From contig JACRCL010000021.1 in assembly GCA_016219015.1 (NCBI GenBank), forward strand, positions 1 through 48,825: a DNA stretch of 48,825 bases. Reading direction: 5' to 3'. This DNA comes from Deltaproteobacteria bacterium (lineage in GTDB: Bacteria > Desulfobacterota > GWC2-55-46). This document shows positions 40,395 to 48,687 of this stretch, one piece after another. The position numbers and the translations under genes are program-made. A model generated the notes under the pieces. It was not told the DNA's origin. It did no database searches and saw only the letters and a program-made list of their open reading frames with translations. Positions within the stretch are counted from its first letter, which is position 1; every line of letters begins with the position of its first letter.

Positions 40395-42299
40395 ATGGCT
40401 AACGGAAGAAAAATCCCGGACAGGGGCGGGAGTCCATCCGTCTGGAGGGTGGCCGTGTTGCTGGCCGTGTTCGGGGTGCTCGTATACTTCTGGGGGGAGT
40501 TCGTAAAATCCAAAGAGATAACCCAGCAAAGGAGGATAAGCTACAGCGAATTTCAGGAGGAGCTGGGCAGGGACAACGTCAAGTCGGTCACCATCAAGGG
40601 GCTTGAAGTATCGGGCGAGCTAAGGAAGAGCATACAGGTAAAGCCGCCGGGGGAGGGGAAGCCGAGGGAGACGGTCAGCTTCGTGACCTCCCTGCCGTCC
40701 TTCCAGGGCGCGGATATAATAAAGGAGCTTGAGGCCAAAGGTGTCAGGATCGACGTCGAGCCTTCGGAAGGGATAACCCTCTGGCAGGTCGCGTTGATCG
40801 CGCTGCCGTGGGTCTTTATCATAGGCCTGTGGTGGATAATCATGAGGCGCGTGCAGCAGGCGCAGGGCGGGGCAGGAGGGTTATTCAACTTCGGGATGAG
40901 CAAGGCCCGCCTCTTCAACCCGAAAACCCCGGGGGTCACCTTCAAGGACGTAGCCGGGCTCGAGAACGCCAAGGCAGAGCTCAAGGAGACCGTGGAGTTC
41001 CTCAAGGACCCGGCGCGGTTCACCAGGGCCGGCGCCAAGGTCCCGAAGGGGATACTCCTCGTGGGCCCGCCCGGCGCGGGCAAGACGCTTTTGGCCAGGG
41101 CCGTTGCCGGGGAGGCTGGCGTGCCGTTCTACAGCGTAAGCGCCTCCGAGTTCATCGAGATGTTCGTGGGCGTGGGCGCATCCCGCGTGCGCGACATGTT
41201 CAAGAGGGCGCGCGAGACCCGGCCGTCGATCATATTCATGGACGAGATAGACTCGGTCGGCAGGACACGGGGGGCCGGGCTCGGGGGCGGCCACGACGAG
41301 AGGGAGCAGACCCTTAACCAGCTCCTGAGCGAGATGGACGGGTTCGAGCCGCACGAGGAGATAATCGTGATGGCCGCCACCAACAGGCCGGACGTGCTCG
41401 ACCCGGCGCTCCTGCGGCCCGGGCGGTTCGACAGGCACATAATAATAGACAGGCCCGGATGGAAGGACAGGAAGGCGATACTCGAAGTCCATACGAGGAA
41501 CAAGAGGCTCGCCCCGGACGTGGACCTTGAAAAGATCGCCAAGGGCACGCCCGGCATGACCGGGGCCGACCTTGAGAACCTCGCCAACGAGGCGGCCCTC
41601 GAAGCGGTAAAGATGGGCAGGGATGGTGTCGAGATGAGGGACTTCGAGGAGGCGCGGGACAGGATAGTAATGGGCACGAAGAGGGAGGAGACCTTCAGCC
41701 AGGAAGAGAAGCGGATAACGGCCTTCCACGAGTCCGGCCACGTGCTCGTTTCATGGGAGCTGCCGTACACCGACCCCATCCACAAGGTCTCCATAATACC
41801 GAGGGGCATGGCCATGGGCGTAACTCAGTTCCTGCCCGCGGAGGACCGGCATTACTACCCGCGCAAGTACCTCATAAACAAGCTGGCCGTGGCGCTGGCC
41901 GGCAGGGCCGCCGAAAAGCTCATATTCAACGATGTAAGCTCCGGGGCGCAGGACGACCTGAAGAACGCCACGTCCCTGGCCGAGAAGATGGTGGCGCAGT
42001 GGGGGATGAGCGAGGCGGTGGGGCCGGTGAGCCTGGGCAGGGGCGAGGAGCACCCCTTCCTCGGCAGGGAGCTGGCTCTGCCCAAGCGCTACAGCGAGGA
42101 CATGGCATGGCTCATGGACCAGGAGATAAGAAAGCTTATAATGGAGGCCGAGGGCAAGGCCGACGAGATATTAGCTAAAAACAGGGACGTGCTCGTGAAC
42201 CTCGCCGAGGCCCTCATGAGGGACGAGTCCCTCGACAAGGAGGACGTCGAGAGGATAATAGGGGAGCCGGGCGGCAAGCTCAAGGCCGCAGCCCGGTGA
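40395..42299 (+). CDS. ftsH: ATP-dependent zinc metalloprotease FtsH
   Basis: 634 residues. Membrane-anchored AAA+ protease that degrades misfolded membrane proteins and regulatory proteins. TM1 ([16 protein letters not shown]), periplasmic segment, TM2 ([20 protein letters not shown]), AAA+ module with Walker A GPPGAGKT (about 222), Walker [13 protein letters not shown] and [23 protein letters not shown], zinc site HESGH (about 444), and the third-ligand region [15 protein letters not shown]. Only a weak GAAG precedes the ATG, and an AT-rich -10-like TATAGA lies 8 bases upstream. Confidence 0.97.
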   Translation: MANGRKIPDRGGSPSVWRVAVLLAVFGVLVYFWGEFVKSKEITQQRRISYSEFQEELGRDNVKSVTIKGLEVSGELRKSIQVKPPGEGKPRETVSFVTSLPSFQGADIIKELEAKGVRIDVEPSEGITLWQVALIALPWVFIIGLWWIIMRRVQQAQGGAGGLFNFGMSKARLFNPKTPGVTFKDVAGLENAKAELKETVEFLKDPARFTRAGAKVPKGILLVGPPGAGKTLLARAVAGEAGVPFYSVSASEFIEMFVGVGASRVRDMFKRARETRPSIIFMDEIDSVGRTRGAGLGGGHDEREQTLNQLLSEMDGFEPHEEIIVMAATNRPDVLDPALLRPGRFDRHIIIDRPGWKDRKAILEVHTRNKRLAPDVDLEKIAKGTPGMTGADLENLANEAALEAVKMGRDGVEMRDFEEARDRIVMGTKREETFSQEEKRITAFHESGHVLVSWELPYTDPIHKVSIIPRGMAMGVTQFLPAEDRHYYPRKYLINKLAVALAGRAAEKLIFNDVSSGAQDDLKNATSLAEKMVAQWGMSEAVGPVSLGRGEEHPFLGRELALPKRYSEDMAWLMDQEIRKLIMEAEGKADEILAKNRDVLVNLAEALMRDESLDKEDVERIIGEPGGKLKAAAR

Positions 42300-42334
42300 C
42301 CTTCAGAAATCTCGATACCGCCAGCAGTTCCCTA

Positions 42335-42362
42335 TTGACTGCCACGCAAATTCCGATAAAAT
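42335..42362 (+). promoter_or_regulatory. Sigma-70-type promoter giving a probable leaderless mRNA
   Basis: TTGACT and TAAAAT are spaced by 16 bases, and only 8 bases separate the -10 box from the ATG at 42371. Initiation would fall within about three bases of the start codon, and no Shine-Dalgarno sequence is present. Confidence 0.55.
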
Positions 42363-42370
42363 AACGCATA

Positions 42371-43024
42371 ATGAAAAAGGCGGGCATCTTCATAGCGGAC
42401 GACCACCCTATCATAAGGGACGGGATAAGGAACGTCATATCCTCCACCCCCGACCTGAACGTGGTGGGCGAGGCGGGCACTGGCACGGAGGCCATCGACA
42501 GGATAGCTATCATCAGGCCCGACCTTGTGCTGATGGACATAACCATGCCGGAGCTTGACGGGATAGCCGTCACGAAGCGGGTGGTGGACGACTTCCCGGA
42601 AATAAAGGTTATTATACTGTCGATGCACGCGGACCCGTTCAAGACCATAGAGGCATTCAGGGCCGGGGCCTCCGGGTACGTGCTCAAGGACTCCCCGCCG
42701 GAGGAGGTGCTTACGGCCGTCCGGAAGGTCCTTAATGGCATCAAGTACGCGAGCCCGGAGGTCTCCGAGGGGCTTTTAAACGACTTCGTCGAGAGGATAA
42801 AGAAAGAGGAAGGGCCGGAGGATTCCCTCACCGACAGGGAGAGGGAGATAATAAGGCTCATCGCCGCCGGCTCCACAAGCAACGAGATAGGCAAGAAGCT
42901 CTTTATCGCGACCTCCACCGTAAAGAGCCACAGGAACAAGATAATGAAGAAGCTCGGCATAAACGACATGGCGAGCCTCATAAAGATAGCCATCCAAAAA
43001 GGCATAGTAAGCCCCGACGCCTGA
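42371..43024 (+). CDS. NarL/FixJ-family response regulator
   Basis: 217 residues. Complete REC domain: acidic pair FIADDHPIIRDG, phosphoacceptor LVLMDITMPELDG, VIILSMH and GYVLKDSPPEEV; then a LuxR HTH (LTDREREIIRLIAAGSTSNE, TVKSHRNKIMKKLGI). Unlike the paralogue at 31861 all phosphorylation residues are present. It follows ftsH with its own promoter. The partner kinase is not adjacent. Confidence 0.95.
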   Translation: MKKAGIFIADDHPIIRDGIRNVISSTPDLNVVGEAGTGTEAIDRIAIIRPDLVLMDITMPELDGIAVTKRVVDDFPEIKVIILSMHADPFKTIEAFRAGASGYVLKDSPPEEVLTAVRKVLNGIKYASPEVSEGLLNDFVERIKKEEGPEDSLTDREREIIRLIAAGSTSNEIGKKLFIATSTVKSHRNKIMKKLGINDMASLIKIAIQKGIVSPDA

Positions 43025-43220
43025 GAACGGGACTACCCGCCCCATCCACCTTTAGCACATCATACCGTAATCCTTAAGGACATCCAAAAATCAACCTTCG
43101 GCTCTATGGAGGAATCCTTTCCTGAATCCGATATGGGCTTATAAGCAAAAAGTCGGGGGAAGCAAGAGTTTCAGGAAGGCCTGATAAGGCATGATTTCGA
43201 AATAGAAATGGAGGAAGGTT

Positions 43221-45188
43221 ATGAACCTGCATTCTTTGAAGACACGGTTTATGGGGAGCTACCTCGTGCTGCTCGTTCTCTTTATAGTACAGGTGCCTAT
43301 AATCTATGTCCTTGTCGGCGGCATGAGCGAGAAGTACGCGCAGGTCGAGGAGGCCGGGTCGCTCAGAAAGAGGGCGGTCGAGGTGACCGAGGTCCTGAAC
43401 CGCCACATAATGAGCGGCAACGAGGAGCTTGAAAAGGTCTTCCAGACGAAAAAGACCGAATACGGTGAGGTCATAGCACAGCTCAGGAACGGCTCAAAGG
43501 AATTCCCCGCATTGAAGGACCCCAAGACGCTCGAAAAGCTCGACGAGCTCGACAGGAAATGGAACTCGATGCGCGCCGGGCTCGATAAGGCGATGGAGTT
43601 CGGGGACGGCCTCCGGACAACGAAGGAAGAGGTGGAGAAGACTACGGCTGACATGCTCGACAAGGTCGGGGGCGACGGCGTGGCGAAGGCCCGGACGCTC
43701 AAGATGAGCTACCTCTTCGAGAGGTACCTCACCTCTTATACGGACAGGGACGCCGTCCTGGGCGAGCTTAAAAAGACCGTAGCCGAGTTCGACTCATCGG
43801 TAAAAGGCGGCTCGCTTGCCGCGGCGTGGCAGAGCAGGAAGAGCAAGATACTCGAGGGCGTAACCGCGAGCGATAACTATTCGACCCAGTTGAACTCCCT
43901 CATAAACGACCATACGCCTCAGATAGTAGGGGCCGCAAACGCGCTTACGCAGATGATAGCCTCGGACGCAAAAGACGCGGCCATGAAAGGCATCCTCGTG
44001 ATGGGTCTTTCGATATTCGCATCCGCCGCTTTAGCCATATTCTTCATGTGGACGGCCAACCAGCAGTTGATCAAGCCTATTGACGCCATCAAAAAGACGG
44101 TCCGGGACTTCGCGGACGGGGACCTCACGAGGAGGACCGGCGTAAAGATAAGGTTTTTCGGCAAGGAGATAAAAGACGAGATAACCGACCTCGGGGAGAG
44201 CGTAGACGAGATGGCGTCCCAGATGTCGGCGGTGATAGGCAGCATAGCTGAATCGTCCGAGCACCTCGCCTCGGCCTCCGAGCAGCTCTCGGCCTCATCG
44301 ACGCAGATGAGCCAGGGCGCGGAGAAGCAGTCCGGCCAGACCGCGCAGGCCGCTACCGCGATGGAGGAGATGAACGCCACAGTTATAGAGGTAGCCAAGA
44401 ACTCGCAGCAGGCCTCGGAATCGGCCAAGGGCGCCAAGGAGATAGCGGCCAAGGGCGGGGCTGTCGTATCACAGGCGATAACGGCCATGCAGGAGGTGGC
44501 GGAATCGACCTCTGTGGCGGCAGATACGATCAAGAAGCTGGGCAGAAGCTCAGAGGAGATAGGCACGATAGTGTCCGTCATAAACGACATAGCCGACCAG
44601 ACCAACCTCCTTGCGCTGAACGCCGCCATAGAGGCCGCGAGGGCAGGGGAGCAGGGCAGGGGCTTTGCGGTTGTCGCTGACGAGGTGAGGAAACTTGCCG
44701 AGAGGACGACCAAGGCGACCAAGGAGATAAGCGGGATGATACAGTCGATCCAGGACGAGACGGGCAAGGCCGTCATCGCCATGGACGAGGGCACGAAGAA
44801 GGTCGAAAACGGCGTAAGGCTCGCGAACGAGGCCGGGACTTCCTTAAACCGGATAGTCGCAGGGGTCGAGGGCGTCACCGACATGATCAGCCATATCGCG
44901 ACGTCCGCCGAGGAGCAGAGCGCGACTACGGACGAGATAACCCAGAACATGGACTCCATCGCCGAGGTGGCGAAGTCCAACGTGGCCGCCATTGGAGAGG
45001 TGGCCAACGCCACGGACCAGCTCGCCGGGCTCGCGGCCGAGCTAAAGGAGCTTGTAGAGAGGTTCAAGATAGAAAGGCAGTCCCGCCAGGGCGCGGCGTC
45101 CGCAAAGGACAAGGCGAACAAGCGCGGGCTTCACCTCGTAAAAAACACACCGAAACAGGATACAACCCTCAAAGCTGAAAACGCGTAG
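43221..45188 (+). CDS. Methyl-accepting chemotaxis protein
   Basis: 655 residues; GGAGGAAGG before the ATG. TM1 (SYLVLLVLFIVQVPIIYVLV), a periplasmic helical-bundle sensor about 33-255, TM2 (GILVMGLSIFASAALAIFFM), HAMP (KPIDAIKKTVRDFADGD) and a cytoplasmic signalling hairpin with the invariant tip INDIADQTNLLALNAAIEAA followed by GRGFAVVADEVRKLAERT. Glu/Gln/Ala-rich methylation helices flank the tip (GAEKQSGQTAQAATAMEEMN). No cheA/cheW is nearby. The CheR at 23515 could act on it, but the distance gives no direct link. No clear C-terminal CheR-docking pentapeptide is seen. Confidence 0.96.
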   Translation: MNLHSLKTRFMGSYLVLLVLFIVQVPIIYVLVGGMSEKYAQVEEAGSLRKRAVEVTEVLNRHIMSGNEELEKVFQTKKTEYGEVIAQLRNGSKEFPALKDPKTLEKLDELDRKWNSMRAGLDKAMEFGDGLRTTKEEVEKTTADMLDKVGGDGVAKARTLKMSYLFERYLTSYTDRDAVLGELKKTVAEFDSSVKGGSLAAAWQSRKSKILEGVTASDNYSTQLNSLINDHTPQIVGAANALTQMIASDAKDAAMKGILVMGLSIFASAALAIFFMWTANQQLIKPIDAIKKTVRDFADGDLTRRTGVKIRFFGKEIKDEITDLGESVDEMASQMSAVIGSIAESSEHLASASEQLSASSTQMSQGAEKQSGQTAQAATAMEEMNATVIEVAKNSQQASESAKGAKEIAAKGGAVVSQAITAMQEVAESTSVAADTIKKLGRSSEEIGTIVSVINDIADQTNLLALNAAIEAARAGEQGRGFAVVADEVRKLAERTTKATKEISGMIQSIQDETGKAVIAMDEGTKKVENGVRLANEAGTSLNRIVAGVEGVTDMISHIATSAEEQSATTDEITQNMDSIAEVAKSNVAAIGEVANATDQLAGLAAELKELVERFKIERQSRQGAASAKDKANKRGLHLVKNTPKQDTTLKAENA

Positions 45189-45202
45189 TCTTTAAAGCCT
45201 GC

Positions 45203-45225
45203 CGCCCCCTGTCCATCAGGGGGCG
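45203..45225 (+). terminator. Terminator hairpin after the chemoreceptor gene
   Basis: CGCCCCCTG and CAGGGGGCG form a perfect 9-bp stem with loop TCCAT, 15 bases after the stop codon. The downstream tract is pyrimidine-rich (CTCCCTTCCTTCTT). Confidence 0.75.
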
Positions 45226-45250
45226 CTCCCTTCCTTCTTGGCAGACTGCA

Positions 45251-45275
45251 CAAAAAGTCCATCTGCTTTGTTGTC
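45251..45275. repeat. Fragment of repeat family 2
   Basis: CAAAAAGTCCATCTGCTTTG followed by TTGTC matches the inverse of the right ends of the elements at 3868-3979 and 17504-17668. Only this end is present. Confidence 0.6.
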
Positions 45276-45301
45276 ATCACCGCTCAAAAAAAGTCCCCAG
45301 T

Positions 45302-45417
45302 TGTCATTCTGAGGAGCCGGAGGCGACGAAGAATCCAGTAACTTGTTGATTCCATCAGCCGCGAGATTCTTCCCCTTCGCTTCGCTCAGGGCTTCGGCTC
45401 ACACGCTCAGAATGACA
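45302..45417. repeat. REP/BIME-like repeat, family 1 (core)
   Basis: TGTCATTCTGAGGAGCCGGA at the left and ACACGCTCAGAATGACA at the right bound CGAAGAATCC and GAGATTCTTCCCCTTCGCTT. The outer CTCTGATTAATT arms are missing. Together with the neighbouring fragments it fills the gap 45226-45600; no gene is seen there. Confidence 0.8.
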
Positions 45418-45501
45418 ATTTATTTTTAAGCAAGCTATTATGAGATATGTCCGGAAGCGTATTTTCTCTTCGTGGGTGAAAAACTCTCACCCTCCCCTCA
45501 G

Positions 45502-45524
45502 TCCCCTCCCGTCAAGGGAGGGGA
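45502..45524. repeat. G/C-rich hairpin
   Basis: TCCCCTCCC and GGGAGGGGA form a perfect 9-bp stem around GTCAA, within a non-coding stretch between the family-1 repeat and the tRNA promoter. Function unknown. Confidence 0.55.
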
Positions 45525-45599
45525 GGTTTAAGAGATACGTTGGTTCCTGCGGGGTAGTTCATTGTTGTCCATGTCCGCGGGCTTGGTGATATAAAATTG

Positions 45600-45628
45600 T
45601 TGCAAGCGCAAAATTTGCGTGCTATATT
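45600..45628 (+). promoter_or_regulatory. Promoter of tRNA-Pro
   Basis: TTGCAA and TATATT are spaced by exactly 17 bases; the -10 box ends 19 bases before the mature tRNA. The short leader fits a tRNA transcript. Confidence 0.65.
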
Positions 45629-45647
45629 TACGGTTTAAAATTTTTGT

Positions 45648-45724
<77 letters not shown>

Positions 45725-45733
45725 TGAAATTAG

Positions 45734-45767
45734 AAAGGGATTGGCTTTTGAGCCAATCCCTTTTTTA
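45734..45767 (+). terminator. Rho-independent terminator of tRNA-Pro
   Basis: AAAGGGATTGGCT pairs with AGCCAATCCCTTT around TTTG, followed by a T-run. Confidence 0.92.
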
Positions 45768-45796
45768 TTGTTTGAAACGATGAGTTGAGCTATATT

Positions 45797-45817
45797 GGTG
45801 GGCAGAGCCCACCCTAC
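45797..45817. repeat. Short palindromic repeat at left edge of the cassette
   Basis: GGTGGGC-AGA-GCCCACC with a CTAC extension. An inverse copy with two mismatches lies at 47763-47783, so the pair brackets the small secreted protein and the Mrr-TPR gene. Confidence 0.65.
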
Positions 45818-45860
45818 TACAAAACTGGATTTTATAGCTCCCCTTGAACGAGGATGCGGA

Positions 45861-46148
45861 ATGAGTATAAGAGTGAACCTCCTCATGGCTCTCTTTCTTC
45901 TGGCCAGCCAGCCTTTGTCTTTACTTGCGGACGACACCTACCGTGTCTTTGATAAAAAAGGGAATGTAACGGAGATATGGAAGGAAAAGGATGGACTGAT
46001 CGAGGTCTATAATCCCGACATGTCCAGGAAGGGATATATCAAGAAAGAAGGGCACAGACTAGAGAGATATGACAAGGATTGGAGAAGAGAAGGAACCATC
46101 CGAAAGGAGACGCATCCATCGGAAGAGAACTCTCAACCCCGAAAATAG
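45861..46148 (+). CDS. Small secreted protein of unknown function
   Basis: 95 residues from the ATG at 45861. Signal peptide ([20 protein letters not shown], cleavage near SLLA-DD), then a polar mature part made of repeated short strands each with a turn: [38 protein letters not shown] and [15 protein letters not shown]. This pattern recalls small periplasmic WG-like or hairpin-repeat proteins; no function can be given. An upstream in-frame extension to 45795 runs through the palindrome and is rejected. The base composition is intermediate between the GC-rich genome and the AT-rich next gene. Confidence 0.65.
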   Translation: MSIRVNLLMALFLLASQPLSLLADDTYRVFDKKGNVTEIWKEKDGLIEVYNPDMSRKGYIKKEGHRLERYDKDWRREGTIRKETHPSEENSQPRK

Positions 46149-46193
46149 CAACCTTTCAAGTGTAAGTCCCTGCCGCATTTAGGAGATGATGCC

Positions 46194-47705
46194 ATGACTA
46201 ACGGATTGGATTTTGAAAGACAGGTTCATGCTTTACTCAAAAAAATGGGATTTGAGGCGGAGGTCACAAAAGCTTCGGGTGACGGAGGGGTAGATATTAT
46301 CGCTCAGAGCAAAGATCATATAATCAGCGGGAGGTATGTAATTCAATGCAAGGACTGGTCTAAGCCAGTTGGAGAGCCTCCCATCCGTGACCTTTATGGC
46401 GTTGTAACTGCCGAGAATGCCAATAAAGGAATTCTGATTACTACATCTATATTTACTGCTCCTGCCTTAAAATTTGCAGAAGGTAAGCCATTGGAGTTGA
46501 TTGATGGTACCAAGTTCAATCAACTGCTGACAAAATACAGCGTGGCAGGGTCGCAAGGCGTAGCAATGGATATCGTAGAGGATGAACGGATCAATGAATT
46601 AACTGAGCAGCTAAATAATAATCCAAAAAATATTTTTATCTTGAAGGAAATAGCAGATATTTACCTTCTGCGAGGTGATTATAATAAAGCGGTAGAATTT
46701 TATGAAATGTTAATTCCTTTGAATCCATCGATAGAGACGGAGAGATTAAATAATGCATATCGAGGTGGACTCATTAATTATGGCGTGGCATTAGCTAAAC
46801 TAAAGCGATATGATGATGCATTGAAAGCTTTCAAAGAAAATAACTTAAACTTAAACGAGGCGCACCTCACACATTATCTTGGGTTATATGATATCGCAAT
46901 CTCAATTTATCAAAAATTTAAATCGGTTGACAATCCTTCTGATTGGGACGAAATGATTGATAAGGCCTATGTGCAGACACAGTTAGATTTTCCATGCCTC
47001 GGCGCATTGGTAAGCAAGGATGGAAACGATGAGTGGACTATTATTCCTCTTGAAACAGCTACAGAAAAAGTAAGGCAGGAAAAGGATAGGTACGCGAGAC
47101 TTTTTATGCCGATAGCCGATACTATTGACGAATTTGCTGAGAGATGGATTGCTTTAAGAACCATGATAGAAATTGATCAATATTTGGGAAGGTCAGAAGA
47201 AGATTATCAGTATGAAGCGGAAAGCATGCTCGCTTTAGAAAACAAATGTCTTACAATTATTTCTGACAGTAACGATATCATGAATGTTGCAACAACTAAT
47301 GCATTGCAAGAGAGTTATCGAGAGTACCTTGTTAGGCAAATAACATTAGCCACCTTGGTTTATGATAGCATTTTAAAATTTAAAAAATATTTAAGTGATA
47401 GCTTTGACTCCGTCGACCACGGCAATCTAACTGATAGCAATACGGATTACGAGCTTTGGAAGCAAGGATTACTTGAATGTTTAGATAGTAGCATTTCAGC
47501 TTTTCACAATAAAATTATAGAAGATGAATCATTGGGTATGGGGTTTATCGAAGAAGAAAAGAAAGTAACAGCAATATATGAAGCGACGATAGAAAAAGAA
47601 AAAACCGAATGGAGGGAAAAGCTTCGTAAAACTTTATATTCAAACCAAGCACCTATGGAAAGAGGAAATATTCCGTTTGCGCAGTATAGACATGGTGAGC
47701 CATAA
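46194..47705 (+). CDS. Mrr-like restriction endonuclease fused to a TPR-like helical region
   Basis: 503 residues. Residues about 5-115 form an Mrr_cat PD-(D/E)XK domain: FERQVHALLKKMGFEAEVTK, SGDGGVDIIAQ (catalytic Asp), YVIQCKDWSKPVGEPPIRDL (QCK) and GILITTSIFTAPALKFA. Residues about 135-250 contain TPR-like repeats (FILKEIADIYLLRGDYNKAV, YGVALAKLKRYDDALKAFKE), and the rest is an unrecognised helical region. Mrr enzymes cut foreign, often modified DNA. Base and codon use (AT-rich, AAA/GAA/ATT) differ sharply from all neighbours, indicating recent transfer. No methyltransferase is adjacent. Confidence 0.85.
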   Translation: MTNGLDFERQVHALLKKMGFEAEVTKASGDGGVDIIAQSKDHIISGRYVIQCKDWSKPVGEPPIRDLYGVVTAENANKGILITTSIFTAPALKFAEGKPLELIDGTKFNQLLTKYSVAGSQGVAMDIVEDERINELTEQLNNNPKNIFILKEIADIYLLRGDYNKAVEFYEMLIPLNPSIETERLNNAYRGGLINYGVALAKLKRYDDALKAFKENNLNLNEAHLTHYLGLYDIAISIYQKFKSVDNPSDWDEMIDKAYVQTQLDFPCLGALVSKDGNDEWTIIPLETATEKVRQEKDRYARLFMPIADTIDEFAERWIALRTMIEIDQYLGRSEEDYQYEAESMLALENKCLTIISDSNDIMNVATTNALQESYREYLVRQITLATLVYDSILKFKKYLSDSFDSVDHGNLTDSNTDYELWKQGLLECLDSSISAFHNKIIEDESLGMGFIEEEKKVTAIYEATIEKEKTEWREKLRKTLYSNQAPMERGNIPFAQYRHGEP

Positions 47706-47762
47706 GCCCGTAGTGCAGACCGTAATTTGTAAAAGTCAACCTCTCGCCGGACAGTCAGTAAC

Positions 47763-47783
47763 GTAGTGTGGGCTGTGCCCACC
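47763..47783. repeat. Short palindromic repeat at right edge of the cassette
   Basis: GTGGGC-TGT-GCCCACC, the inverse partner of 45797-45817 (19 of 21 bases), 58 bp after the Mrr-TPR stop codon. Confidence 0.65.
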
Positions 47784-47854
47784 TTTAAATGAATGGATTT
47801 AATAGATTTGCTAACTAAGCCGCTTTAGGTGTTCGGAAATTGTGAAAATTAAAG

Positions 47855-47892
47855 AGGGCTGGGGTTTGAGAACCCAGCCCCCTGTTTTTTTA
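47855..47892. terminator. Bidirectional terminator between Mrr-TPR and cupredoxin genes
   Basis: GGGCTGGG and CCCAGCCC stem. On the plus strand it is followed by CCTGTTTTTTTAT; on the minus strand by CTCTTTAATTTT. It serves both convergent genes. Confidence 0.85.
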
Positions 47893-47934
47893 TGCCCCGT
47901 TCTTGAGAGCGGTTCTTTTGAATGCGTTTTCCCC

Positions 47935-48582
47935 CTACTCCTCCACCGTTATCTTCCCGATCATCGCGTGGTGGATGAAGCAGAGGTAGAAGTACTCGCC
48001 GGGTTTTTCGAACTTGTACTCGAACGTCCCGTTAGGCTCCACGCTCTTTGAGTTGAACGACGCGGCGCTGATGACCGGCATCGTCGCGAAAATGTGGGGC
48101 GTGTCGTCCTTGTTCACCCACTTTACGGTCTCGCCCTTTTTTATTACGATGTTCTCTGGCTTGAAGACGTTCTTCACGTCCCCCGTGGGCTTTGGAAGCT
48201 CTATCATGTAGACGCCGTTGTCGGCCGCCGGGCGCGTGGCGGGGGCGAGCTTCGCGTCAAAGGCCTTCATCTTCACTTCTTTCAAGGGCCCGACTTCGTT
48301 CGTGGCGTCCTTGTACGCCTTCGCCATCAGCTCCGCCTGGTAGAACTTGGCGTCCCTGTCCTCGGGGCTGATGCCCGGCTGTTTGGCCTCTTCGAGGAGC
48401 GACTTTACCTCGCCGGGGAGCTTGTCTTTATTATCCTCGATTATCTTTGTCATCGAGATGAAGTCGTTCTGTTCGAGGGCGTGAACGTATTTATCCGTCA
48501 GCTCGGAGGCCTGCGGGCAGGCGCCTTTCAGGATAAGAGGCAGTGCTATGGCGAGCGACAGGCCTATTTTCTTTAGGTCCAT
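47935..48582 (-). CDS. Exported cupredoxin (amicyanin/plastocyanin-like) with N-terminal helical region
   Basis: 215 residues from the ATG at 48582, which has GGAGG six bases upstream. Signal sequence MDLKKIGLSLAIALPLILKG, a charged helical region about 25-110, then a cupredoxin domain: FKPENIVIKKGETVKWVNKD, first copper His in DTPHIFAT, and YLCFIHHAMIGKITVEE giving Cys-x2-His-x2-Met, the short loop spacing of amicyanin. The protein would bind type 1 copper in the periplasm and shuttle electrons. Redox partner unknown; the N-terminal region is unusual for a simple cupredoxin. Confidence 0.9.
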   Translation of the reverse strand: MDLKKIGLSLAIALPLILKGACPQASELTDKYVHALEQNDFISMTKIIEDNKDKLPGEVKSLLEEAKQPGISPEDRDAKFYQAELMAKAYKDATNEVGPLKEVKMKAFDAKLAPATRPAADNGVYMIELPKPTGDVKNVFKPENIVIKKGETVKWVNKDDTPHIFATMPVISAASFNSKSVEPNGTFEYKFEKPGEYFYLCFIHHAMIGKITVEE

Positions 48583-48687
48583 AAAAAACCTCCGGGGCGC
48601 GTTTTTGGGTACACCGGTAAATCGGCTAATATTAGCATGAATTTGTTTAAAAATCGTCAATTTTTTTATCCAGCGCTGAATGCGCTT

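Noticed and set aside
23515-45188. A complete chemotaxis system
   Set aside because: Only a CheR and one chemoreceptor are present, more than 19 kb apart; CheA, CheW, CheB and flagellar genes are absent from the window.
45725-48687. Integrative island with tRNA-Pro attachment sites
   Set aside because: No integrase gene and no second copy of the tRNA 3' end were found downstream, so site-specific integration cannot be claimed; only the atypical composition and flanking palindromes are supported.
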